This document shows positions 53,202 through 59,860 of a stretch of DNA of 64,000 bases, piece by piece (the first letter of the stretch is position 1; each line of letters starts with the position of its first letter). Position numbers and translations under genes: made by a program. The notes beneath the pieces are model-generated. The model was not told where the DNA came from. It did not search any database and saw nothing but the letters and a program-made list of their open reading frames with translations. This stretch comes from Paenibacillaceae bacterium (lineage in GTDB: Bacteria > Bacillota > Bacilli > Paenibacillales > NBRC-103111): NCBI GenBank assembly GCA_029256185.1, contig JAQSYI010000050.1, forward strand, positions 1-64,000, in the 5' to 3' direction.

Positions 53202-53936
53202 TTATAATACCTTGGATAAAAACTCCTGGGTACGCTCCTGCCTGGGACTGGTGAAAATGTCTCCGGGGGAGCCCTCCTCCACGATTCTGCCCTGCTCCAT
53301 GAACAACACCCGGTCACCGACCTCGCGGGCAAAGCCCATCTCATGGGTAACCACCACCATGGTCATGCCTTCCTTGGCCAAATTCTTCATAACGGCCAGC
53401 ACCTCTCCCACCATCTCCGGATCAAGCGCGGAGGTGGGTTCGTCGAACAGCATCACCTTGGGCTCCATGGCAAGCGCCCGGGCTATGGCGACACGCTGGG
53501 ACTGACCACCTGACAAGGAGGCGGGATAAGCATCTGCCTTATCCGCAAGCCCCACCTTTACCAGCAGCTCCATTGCCTTGGCTCTGGCCCGTTCTTCCGT
53601 CCACTTGCGGATGCGGATGGGGGCCAGCATAATATTCTTCAGAACCGTCATATGCGGGAACAGATTGAACTGCTGGAAGACCATCCCTACCTCCTGGCGG
53701 ATCTCCGTAATCTTGGTGTTCTTGTCCATCAGGGAGGCGCCCTCAATGCGGATTTCTCCTCCATTTGGCTGCTCCAATAAATTCAGGCAGCGCAGAAAGG
53801 TGGATTTGCCCGATCCCGAAGGACCGATCACCACGACGACCTCCTGCGTTTTAATGTTGACATTAATGTCCTCCAGCACCTTGTTGGACCCGAAGGACTT
53901 GGACAACTGACGGACCTGGATAATGGCCTCACCCAT
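53202..53936 (-). CDS. Polar amino-acid ABC transporter ATPase, GlnQ-like
   Basis: ATPase of 244 residues: GPSGSGKST, Q-loop VFQQFNLFPHMTVL, signature LSGGQSQRVAIARALA, VMLFDEPTSALDPEMVGEV and VVVTHEMGFAREV, a near-textbook PAAT-family (GlnQ/HisP) protein. AGGAAGGTG lies upstream of the ATG. Five bp separate it from the permease gene. With the permease and binding protein it makes a complete importer. Confidence 0.93.
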   Translation of the reverse strand: MGEAIIQVRQLSKSFGSNKVLEDINVNIKTQEVVVVIGPSGSGKSTFLRCLNLLEQPNGGEIRIEGASLMDKNTKITEIRQEVGMVFQQFNLFPHMTVLKNIMLAPIRIRKWTEERARAKAMELLVKVGLADKADAYPASLSGGQSQRVAIARALAMEPKVMLFDEPTSALDPEMVGEVLAVMKNLAKEGMTMVVVTHEMGFAREVGDRVLFMEQGRIVEEGSPGDIFTSPRQERTQEFLSKVL

Positions 53937-53941
53937 ATCCG

Positions 53942-54589
53942 TTACACCTTCCTTTCAATATAGAGAAGCAGCTTGTTCAAGCTGTAAGTCAGTATGAAGT
54001 AAATAACCGCCACGGTCAGATAAGGCTCCCAGACCCGCAGGTACTGGCCGCGCATGGCGTTGGCCCAATACATGACTTCCTGCGCGGCGATGATAGCCAC
54101 CAGGGAGGAATCCTTCACCAATACGATAAACTCGTTTCCGAAGGCGGGAATCATCCGCTTGATCGCCTGGGGCAGAATAACGTGGCGCATGGTTTCGGAA
54201 TAGTTCATACCCAGAGAGAAGGCTGCCTCCGTCTGTCCCTTGTCAACCGATTGAATGCCTGCCCGGTATATTTCGGCGCAATAGGCCGCTGAGTTCAGAG
54301 ATAAGGCCACAATGGCGGCAATCCAGGCATTGGTGCTGCCATAGATGGCTGGTACTACGCCAAAATGTACAATGAGAACCTGTACGTACAGGGGAGTTCC
54401 CCGAAAAAAATTGATATAGGCCTGAGCCGGCCAGGATATGAACCAGCGCTTCGCCATTTTGCAAAATGCAATGGCCAGTCCGAATATTGCGCCGAGCAAA
54501 ATCGAAACCAGTGAAATCCCGATGGTGTACATGGTGCCTTTGAAAAGCAAAGAACCGTATTCATAAATAATATCAAATCGAAAATCCAT
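53942..54589 (-). CDS. Polar amino-acid ABC transporter permease
   Basis: Permease of 215 residues of the His/Glu/Gln/Arg family, with INFFRGTPLYVQVLIVHFG, the PAAT FRGTPL signature, and NSAAYCAEIYRAGIQSVDKGQTEAA, the docking loop. The start at 54589 has GGGAAGAG upstream; the larger frame to 54688 is spurious. A perfect 13-bp stem-loop lies between it and the binding-protein gene. Confidence 0.92.
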   Translation of the reverse strand: MDFRFDIIYEYGSLLFKGTMYTIGISLVSILLGAIFGLAIAFCKMAKRWFISWPAQAYINFFRGTPLYVQVLIVHFGVVPAIYGSTNAWIAAIVALSLNSAAYCAEIYRAGIQSVDKGQTEAAFSLGMNYSETMRHVILPQAIKRMIPAFGNEFIVLVKDSSLVAIIAAQEVMYWANAMRGQYLRVWEPYLTVAVIYFILTYSLNKLLLYIERKV

Positions 54590-54660
54590 CCCACTCTTCC
54601 CTTCCGGAGGTTGAAGACGCTTTAGAAATGAGGTGCACCGGGGAGTTATTCCACAGAACA

Positions 54661-54695
54661 GACCCATGTGCAAGCCAGATTGTTGCACATGGGTC
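54661..54695 (-). terminator. Post-binding-protein stem-loop
   Basis: GACCCATGTGCAA (54661-54673) pairs perfectly with TTGCACATGGGTC (54683-54695), six bases beyond the binding-protein stop. With no T run it more likely stabilises or partly terminates the transcript so that the binding protein is made in excess. Confidence 0.75.
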
Positions 54696-54701
54696 CGGGT
54701 A

Positions 54702-55511
54702 TTACTTGGCCTTCAGAATAACATCAACATTCGGTTTCGCGCCGAACCACTTCTCATATACCTTGGCATAGGTCCCGTTCTCCAGCACAGCCTTGATGGC
54801 CGGATCAAGCTTCGCCTTCAGATCGCTGCCTTTAGGATAGGCAATGCCGTAGAATTCAGCGCCGAAGTTGGCATTGTCGGGGATGGTTACGAACTTCTTG
54901 TTAGGATTGTTCTTCGCGTATTCGTTCACAATTGCAATATCCGCTACGGCTGCGTCGACCCCGCCCTTCTCCAGTTCCATGAAGGCCAGGACATTGCTGT
55001 CGAATTTCTTCAGGTTGCTGTTGGTGCTGCCCATAATCCCCATCATCAGGTCATCAGCGGTGGTAGCGCCCTGCACAGCCACTTTCTTGTCCTTCAGATC
55101 CAGCGCGTTCTTAATGGTGCTGCCTTCCTTGACCAGAATCATATTGGTGGATTCAAAGTAAGGAATGGAAAAATCATAAGTGCCCTTGCGCTCGTCGGTA
55201 ATGGAAATGGAGGAAATCCCCGCCTGATATTCAGTACCTTGCTTGACACTCTCCAGCATGGTGTCCCAGCCGATATTCTTCACTTCGTATTCCAGCTTGG
55301 CTTCCTTCATGACCTCGGCAAGGAAATCAATGTCAAAGCCCACAATCTTGTCTTTATCCATACTCTCCATTGGAGCATAGGATGCGTCCGTGGCGAACAT
55401 AATTTTCTTCTGGGCAGCCGCCCCGTTGGTTGCTTCTTCTTTTTTCTCTCCGCATGCTGACAGAGATACTGCCATAATCATCGTCAAAGCTAACATGGAT
55501 ACTTTCTTCAT
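54702..55511 (-). CDS. Amino-acid-binding lipoprotein
   Basis: Binding protein of 269 residues: signal peptide with lipobox VSLSACGEK, then a PAAT-type domain with MFATDASYAPMESMDKDKIVGFDIDFL and the characteristic SITDERKGTYDFSIPY. CGGGAGG precedes the ATG at 55511. First gene of a three-gene importer operon. The ligand is a polar amino acid, not specified by sequence. Confidence 0.93.
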   Translation of the reverse strand: MKKVSMLALTMIMAVSLSACGEKKEEATNGAAAQKKIMFATDASYAPMESMDKDKIVGFDIDFLAEVMKEAKLEYEVKNIGWDTMLESVKQGTEYQAGISSISITDERKGTYDFSIPYFESTNMILVKEGSTIKNALDLKDKKVAVQGATTADDLMMGIMGSTNSNLKKFDSNVLAFMELEKGGVDAAVADIAIVNEYAKNNPNKKFVTIPDNANFGAEFYGIAYPKGSDLKAKLDPAIKAVLENGTYAKVYEKWFGAKPNVDVILKAK

Positions 55512-55561
55512 TCTAGTATTCCTCCCGTTTTCTTTCATTTGACCATTGTTTTTATGATGAG

Positions 55562-55624
55562 ATTTTATCAGTTTAACGGGAAAAAGACAATGAAATTTTT
55601 CAGTCTATGTTAGCATATGTGACA
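55562..55624 (-). promoter_or_regulatory. Promoter of the amino-acid importer with a GlnR/TnrA-like site
   Basis: Minus-strand TTGTCT (55590-55585), 17 bp and TAAAAT (55567-55562). Upstream, TGTTAGCATATGTGACA (55608-55624, plus-strand reading) has the TGTNA and TNACA halves at GlnR spacing, with two mismatches inside the box, centred about 61 bp before the predicted start. Confidence 0.5.
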
Positions 55625-55636
55625 TTTATTCGTCAT

Positions 55637-56563
55637 CTACGAGATAAGAGAGGATGAATATTCCAACTGCCACTTGGCGGCATGCTCCCGCGCCAGGCGA
55701 ATCAGCTCCTGCAAGGCCGGGGAGAGGGCTTTCTTCCGGTGATAAGCCATCTGGGTCACCAGCCGCTGCGGCACATCATCCCAATCCAGCTGCACCAGCT
55801 CCCCCTGTTCGATCTCGCTGCGTACGGTGATCAGGGGCAGGAACGACAAGCCCAGTCCTGACATAACACAATTCTTGATCGCCTCAATACTCCAGAACTC
55901 CAGACGTTGGCTGGGATACACCCCGTTGTTATTGAGACTGTGCTCGAACAGCCGCTGATAGGTGCAGCCGGGCTCGGTTTGCAGGATGACCTCATCTTTA
56001 AGCAAGCAAGGATCGACGGGGCCTTTGTCTGCAAGAGGATGGCCCTTGGGGGCAATTAAGGCCATGCGCTCTTCTACCAAGGTCTCCTTGTGCATATCCT
56101 TCTCTTCGTTCTCATTGCCCACCTCCAGCATAAAAGCCAGATCCTGCTCCCCTGTGCGCAGACGATCCGGCATTTCCCAGCACTGGCCGGGCTTCAGGAT
56201 AATATGCACCTGGGGATACAGACTCTTGTATTCGCGGATGATCTGCGGCAGCCGAAACGCGGCGAGAGATTCGGGAGCGCCGATAACGATGGTTCCCGCA
56301 ATCTCCGCGTTATAGCGGATGGCATCCTTGGCCTGGGCGTGGAGTTTGGTGATTTCCTGGGCATAAGGCAAGAACCGCTGCCCTGCGGAGGTCAATACGA
56401 TTTTCTTGCCCAACCGGTCAAACAACGGGGTTTCCAGTTCTGCTTCCAGGGACTGAATCTGCGCCGTAATGCTGGATTGGGCATAGCCCAGATGGCCGGC
56501 CGCCTTGGTAAAGCTGCCGGACTCCACCACAGCGATGAACGTAAACAGATGCCGCAGTTCCAT
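55637..56563 (-). CDS. LysR-family transcriptional regulator
   Basis: Regulator of 308 residues: N-terminal winged helix-turn-helix (1-60) with ESGSFTKAAGHLGYAQSSITAQIQSLE, then a periplasmic-binding-like effector domain with TIVIGAPESLAAFRLPQII. The start at 56563 has AAGGGG at 7 bases; ATG codons further up (56569, 56623) are less likely. It is divergent from the AzlD-like gene and directly upstream of the amino-acid importer, either of which could be its target. Confidence 0.9.
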   Translation of the reverse strand: MELRHLFTFIAVVESGSFTKAAGHLGYAQSSITAQIQSLEAELETPLFDRLGKKIVLTSAGQRFLPYAQEITKLHAQAKDAIRYNAEIAGTIVIGAPESLAAFRLPQIIREYKSLYPQVHIILKPGQCWEMPDRLRTGEQDLAFMLEVGNENEEKDMHKETLVEERMALIAPKGHPLADKGPVDPCLLKDEVILQTEPGCTYQRLFEHSLNNNGVYPSQRLEFWSIEAIKNCVMSGLGLSFLPLITVRSEIEQGELVQLDWDDVPQRLVTQMAYHRKKALSPALQELIRLAREHAAKWQLEYSSSLIS

Positions 56564-56708
56564 CCTCATTCCCCTTTTCAAATATATCTTCATCGAAAAT
56601 TCCGATAGATAAAATCGAAACATTCCGTTTTTATGATGGGTCCATTATCTGATAAGATACATAAAAATACAAGAGCTATTTACTCTGAAGCAGAGGAGCG
56701 TGCAAGTT

Positions 56709-57059
56709 ATGAACGCCACTATCACTATTTTGCTTATGGCTGGGGCACTGGCGGCAGTGCGGCATAGACGCAGGTTATGGGGCAGGCTGCCGTTCGTTGT
56801 CCTGACGCCGCAGATGGAACGAGGCTTGGGCGTGCTGCCGCTCGGAATCTATTCCTTGCTGTTTGCCCTCCTTCTGCCGCTGCACAGAGAGGGGATGCTG
56901 GGACCCGTTCCGGTTGTTGAACCGGCGGTATATGCCGGATTGCCCGCCGCGGCTATCTTTTACTGCATTCTCCTGGTCGCCACCAGAAACATCCTGGCGA
57001 GCCTCGCCCTCAGCTTGGCTGTCCTGGCGATGGTGCACATGCCTGCGCCGCTGCTCTGA
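56709..57059 (+). CDS. Small membrane protein, AzlD-like
   Basis: Hydrophobic protein of 116 residues with three or four helices. The pattern RLPFVVLTPQMERGLGVLPLG in the first half and LLVATRNILASLALSL near the end resembles AzlD, the small subunit of AzlCD branched-chain amino-acid exporters. No azlC lies nearby, so the assignment is tentative. The start at 56709 has GAGGAG 10 bases upstream; an in-frame GTG lies at 56700. Divergent from the lysR gene. Confidence 0.55.
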   Translation: MNATITILLMAGALAAVRHRRRLWGRLPFVVLTPQMERGLGVLPLGIYSLLFALLLPLHREGMLGPVPVVEPAVYAGLPAAAIFYCILLVATRNILASLALSLAVLAMVHMPAPLL

Positions 57060-57140
57060 GATGCCGGAGAGAAGCAACACAGCGCGGTTGCGCCCGTCCA
57101 AGCCGGTATTTGCTGAAGCCGCCTGTCCGGCATCCCTTGC

Positions 57141-58070
57141 TCACTGCTTCTTGTTGGTGATCCCGAACGGCACATGCACCGAGGGAAAGAAGCTGGCTAC
57201 TCCCTCAATATGACTAAGCTGATCGTCAAAGAAAATATGAGGGCGGAATACCTTCATGATCCGCCCCTTATCGATCCCGCCCAGAAAGAAGGCTTCATCC
57301 ATCCGAATGTCCTCATTGCGCAAGGAAAGCACCACCCGCTCATGGGCCGGGGCATTCCGGGCCGTCACAATCGCCAGTTTGATCCGCGGCTGGTAACCGG
57401 GATTATCCTTCTTCTTCTCCCATTCCCGCCGCTGCAGACGGGCCACTCCGCTGAAAAATTTGTAGAGCGGTCCCTCGGGCAGCCGTTCCTCCGCCTTTTG
57501 CCGCTCATTGTCGTGAAAACCCTTCATGCCCAGCTGCTGGAACACCGACTCGGCCGAATCGTCCGCAATAATGCCGTCAAAGTCAAAGGCTATCCGCAGT
57601 TCCTGCCCGTCTTCGTCATCGATGAAGCGGGTGGGGAACACCCGGCCGGCGGGGAAGCCCATGTCCAGGGCCGCATTGACATCTTCAAGGTTAGCCGACA
57701 AGAACAGGGATGCATTGAAGGCTTCCATATAGCGGAACGGATTGGAGCCAGCCACAAAAGCGGCCCGGGTAATGGGCAATCCGTAGTATTCGATGGACTT
57801 GAACATTCGTAATCCGGTGTCCGGATCATTGCGGGACAGGACCACCACTTCCACAGGCTGATCGTCTTTATCCTCCCCGTTGATGGATAACAGGCGCTTA
57901 ATCAGAGGGAAGGCCACTCCCTGCTCCAGAGTCTCCCGTTCATGCTCCCGCTGATAACGCCGGTATTCCTCCTCCCCCTTTTCCCGGAACACCCGGTCGG
58001 ACTCCTCCAGGTTAAACAATGCGCTTGAAGCGACTGCCACCACAAATTTCTGCTCGATGGGATATGCCAT
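57141..58070 (-). CDS. Cytosolic 5'-nucleotidase (NT5C1-like)
   Basis: Protein of 309 residues similar to the cytosolic 5'-nucleotidase family (PF06189), HAD-type phosphatases that dephosphorylate nucleoside monophosphates. Visible motifs are VVLSRNDPDTGLRMFKSIEY, AFDFDGIIADDSAE (nucleophile-type DxD), KLAIVTARNAPAHERV and HIFFDDQLSHIEGV. The start at 58070 has AGGGGG upstream; the larger frame runs into the dispersed repeat. That repeat begins 15 bp upstream of the ATG, so the gene's promoter lies in or beyond it. Confidence 0.85.
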   Translation of the reverse strand: MAYPIEQKFVVAVASSALFNLEESDRVFREKGEEEYRRYQREHERETLEQGVAFPLIKRLLSINGEDKDDQPVEVVVLSRNDPDTGLRMFKSIEYYGLPITRAAFVAGSNPFRYMEAFNASLFLSANLEDVNAALDMGFPAGRVFPTRFIDDEDGQELRIAFDFDGIIADDSAESVFQQLGMKGFHDNERQKAEERLPEGPLYKFFSGVARLQRREWEKKKDNPGYQPRIKLAIVTARNAPAHERVVLSLRNEDIRMDEAFFLGGIDKGRIMKVFRPHIFFDDQLSHIEGVASFFPSVHVPFGITNKKQ

Positions 58071-58084
58071 TCCTGTGCCCCCTG

Positions 58085-58199
58085 CTAGGGCGTGTCTGAA
58101 AACTCGCTTGAGGGCATCTTTCACCGCCTTTTCGCCCCTGGCTGCGTTACTTTCGCTTGACGTACCCCCGGTACGCCTGCACAAAAGTGCCTTGCCAGA
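58085..58199. repeat. Dispersed 115-bp repeat, copy 2
   Basis: Direct copy of 206-323, beginning CTAGGGCGTGTCTGAAAACT and ending TGCCTTGCCAGA. It sits immediately upstream of the 5'-nucleotidase start. Confidence 0.8.
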
Positions 58200-58238
58200 T
58201 CTGCTTGTCCACATCCTGGGCGGCGGAGGCGAAGGGAG

Positions 58239-58360
58239 AGTGAAACTTTACCAGCCCTGGACCGGCTATGTAGAAGAGATAGTGAAACTTTACCAGTCCT
58301 GGACCGACTATGTAGAAGAGATAGTGAAACTTTACCAGTCCTGGACCGACTATGTATAAT
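58239..58360. repeat. 42-bp tandem repeat, about 2.9 copies, promoter-like
   Basis: Units beginning AGTGAAACTTTACCAGTCCT start at 58239, 58281 and 58323, exactly 42 bp apart. The last differs at its end so that TAGAAG becomes TATAAT. Each unit has TTTACC and, 18 bp later, a -10-like position. Confidence 0.85.
58331..58360 (+). promoter_or_regulatory. Putative promoter of the DUF523 gene in the last repeat unit
   Basis: TTTACC (58331-58336), an 18-bp spacer and TATAAT (58355-58360), ending 23 bp before the start codon. Confidence 0.5.
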
Positions 58361-58383
58361 GAAGAGGAAGGAGGCGCATGTGC

Positions 58384-58851
58384 ATGAAGAAAATCATCGT
58401 AAGCTCCTGTCTCTTGGGCCACCGTGTCCGTTATGACAATAAAGTGATCCCCGCTCTTGATCCGCACTTGCTGCGCTGGAATGAAGAGGGGCGTCTCATC
58501 CATATATGTCCGGAGGTGGCCGGCGGTCTGCCCACACCCCGTCCTCCCGCCCAGATTAGAGAAGGCCGGGTGGTGACGGAGGAGCAGACCGATGTAACCG
58601 CAGCTTTCGAGTTGGGGGCGCAGGCAGCGTTGGCATTGGCGCTGGAGCATGGCGCAGAGTTGGCGATTCTTAAGCAGAGCAGCCCCTCCTGCGGCAGTCT
58701 GATGATCTATGACGGCACCTTCACCGGCCGCAAAATTCCCGGCGAAGGCTGGACAGCAGCCCTGCTGCGCAAACACGGGATCAAGGTATTCGGAGAGGAC
58801 CAATTGGATGAGGTGGTACGGGAACTGCTGCATGACCTTGGGCCAGCCTGA
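58384..58851 (+). CDS. DUF523 family protein (YbbK-like)
   Basis: Cytoplasmic protein of 155 residues spanning the whole DUF523 domain: SSCLLGHRVRYD at the start, HICPEVAGGLPTPRPPAQI in the middle, and LKQSSPSCGS with conserved Cys residues. The paired Cys motifs suggest metal or thiol chemistry; no function is established. GGAAGGAGG lies 9 bases before the ATG at 58384; an ATG at 58378 is too close to that site. Preceded by a promoter-like tandem repeat and followed by a 36-bp repeat. Confidence 0.88.
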   Translation: MKKIIVSSCLLGHRVRYDNKVIPALDPHLLRWNEEGRLIHICPEVAGGLPTPRPPAQIREGRVVTEEQTDVTAAFELGAQAALALALEHGAELAILKQSSPSCGSLMIYDGTFTGRKIPGEGWTAALLRKHGIKVFGEDQLDEVVRELLHDLGPA

Positions 58852-58869
58852 CGGAGCGGGAGGCGCGCT

Positions 58870-59035
58870 ACAAGGTTAGGGTGACCTGGTGGGTGTGGCA
58901 GGAGCTACGACTAGGGTGACCTGGTGGGTGCGGGAGGAGGCTACGACTAGGGTGACCTGGTGGGTGCGGGAGGAGGCTACGACTAGGGTGACCTGGTGGG
59001 TGCGGGAGGCGCGGTACGACTAGGATGGGGCTGCC
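58870..59035. repeat. 36-bp tandem repeat, four copies
   Basis: The word GTGACCTGGTGGG starts at 58881, 58916, 58952 and 58988; the unit is GACTAGGGTGACCTGGTGGG plus GTGCGGGAGGAGGCTAC. Central copies are almost identical, so it is probably a young, variable-number repeat. No open frame of note. Confidence 0.85.
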
Positions 59036-59107
59036 TCAGAATCAATCTGGTCCAAGTAACAGAAGTGGATGAAGACCAAGGCAGAGGCGAAGGGAGTATA
59101 AGGAACC

Positions 59108-59428
59108 GTGAAAAAAGCATTGCTCTGGCTATCGCTCTTATTCATTCTCTGCTCATGCCAACGCACGTTCAGCTCAGAGGACTGGGTGAATAACCGTGAG
59201 GAAAGAAACGACATGTACAATAGCTTGTTACGCGACCATAAGTTCAAAGGGATGACAGAGGAAGAAGTCACAAATCTGCTGGGGAAGCCTGAACAGAAGG
59301 TAGAGGAGCCGACTCTCCAGTATGTATATTATCTGGGCAGGGCGGGGTTGGGTGTGAAAGACACTCTGTTGGTCCTGGAATTCAACTCCTCGGGGACTGT
59401 GGAGAGCCACCGAATTAGATACAGCTAA
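59108..59428 (+). CDS. Small lipoprotein, SmpA/BamE-like fold (GTG start)
   Basis: Protein of 106 residues: signal peptide with lipobox LFILCSCQR, then a compact domain with KGMTEEEVTNLLGKPE and a following VYYLG and LVLEFNSSGTV. The GMTxxEVxxxLGxP pattern is that of the SmpA/OmlA-like fold found in many small lipoproteins. It starts with GTG at 59108, with AAGGGAG 11 bases upstream. Function unknown. Confidence 0.7.
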   Translation: MKKALLWLSLLFILCSCQRTFSSEDWVNNREERNDMYNSLLRDHKFKGMTEEEVTNLLGKPEQKVEEPTLQYVYYLGRAGLGVKDTLLVLEFNSSGTVESHRIRYS

Positions 59429-59472
59429 CAGAACACAGGAGCAGCAAAAAAAACAGTAAAATTTGCTTTAGG

Positions 59473-59668
59473 ATAGCGGAAAAAATTTCCGCTATTTCAG
59501 CTATTAGGCCGTTTTCTGCTCTTTTAACGGAAAAAATTTCCGTTAATGGGTCAAATATCTCGTATTAGGGCCTAAAAATCCATATTCCCGTACTTTAACG
59601 GAAATTTTTTCCGTTAATTCCGACAAAAAAGGGGAATTGGCAACATTAGCGGAAATTTTTTCCGTTAA
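59473..59668. repeat. Palindrome array 3 (TTARCGGAAA-N3-TTTCCGYTAA)
   Basis: Four palindromes are centred at 59484, 59535, 59606 and 59657, spaced 51, 71 and 51 bp. Arms are AGCGG/CCGCT in the first, AACGG/CCGTT in the second and third, and mixed (AGCGG/CCGTT, one mismatch) in the fourth. The spacers show no clear similarity to array 1, although the geometry is the same. Confidence 0.85.
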
Positions 59669-59794
59669 ATATGATGATGTTGCCAATTTAAGCTTGTATG
59701 GAGTTCGATGGTCGGGGAGCCCGGTGGTCTGGCAGTTTCGGCGGACTGGCAGTCCGAGAATCCGGGTCCGCAAGTCCCGGTGCCACAGCCCGGC

Positions 59795-59845
59795 AAAAAA
59801 ACCTCATGAAACCGGCAGTAATCAGCCGCCGGTATCCATGAGGTG
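59795..59845 (-). terminator. Terminator of the copper-amine-oxidase-like gene
   Basis: CCTCATG (59802-59808) pairs with CATGAGG (59837-59843), enclosing a second CCGGC/GCCGG stem; on the minus strand it is followed by TTTTTTT. Confidence 0.88.
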
Positions 59846-59860
59846 TTCTTGTTTATGATC

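Larger units (their letters stand above)
59429..59860. other. 432-bp non-coding region with palindrome array and terminator
   Basis: Contains the third palindrome array (59473-59668) and the terminator of the following minus-strand gene (59795-59845). The minus-strand frame at 59543-59773 is made of repeat sequence and I do not regard it as a gene. Confidence 0.6.

Noticed and set aside
58239..59035. Possible CRISPR array
   Set aside because: The 42-bp and 36-bp repeats are contiguous, without unique spacers, and no cas genes are present.
59543..59773. Small minus-strand protein of 76 residues
   Set aside because: The frame consists of palindrome-array sequence translated twice (LTEKIS-type words); no ribosome site and no conservation evidence.
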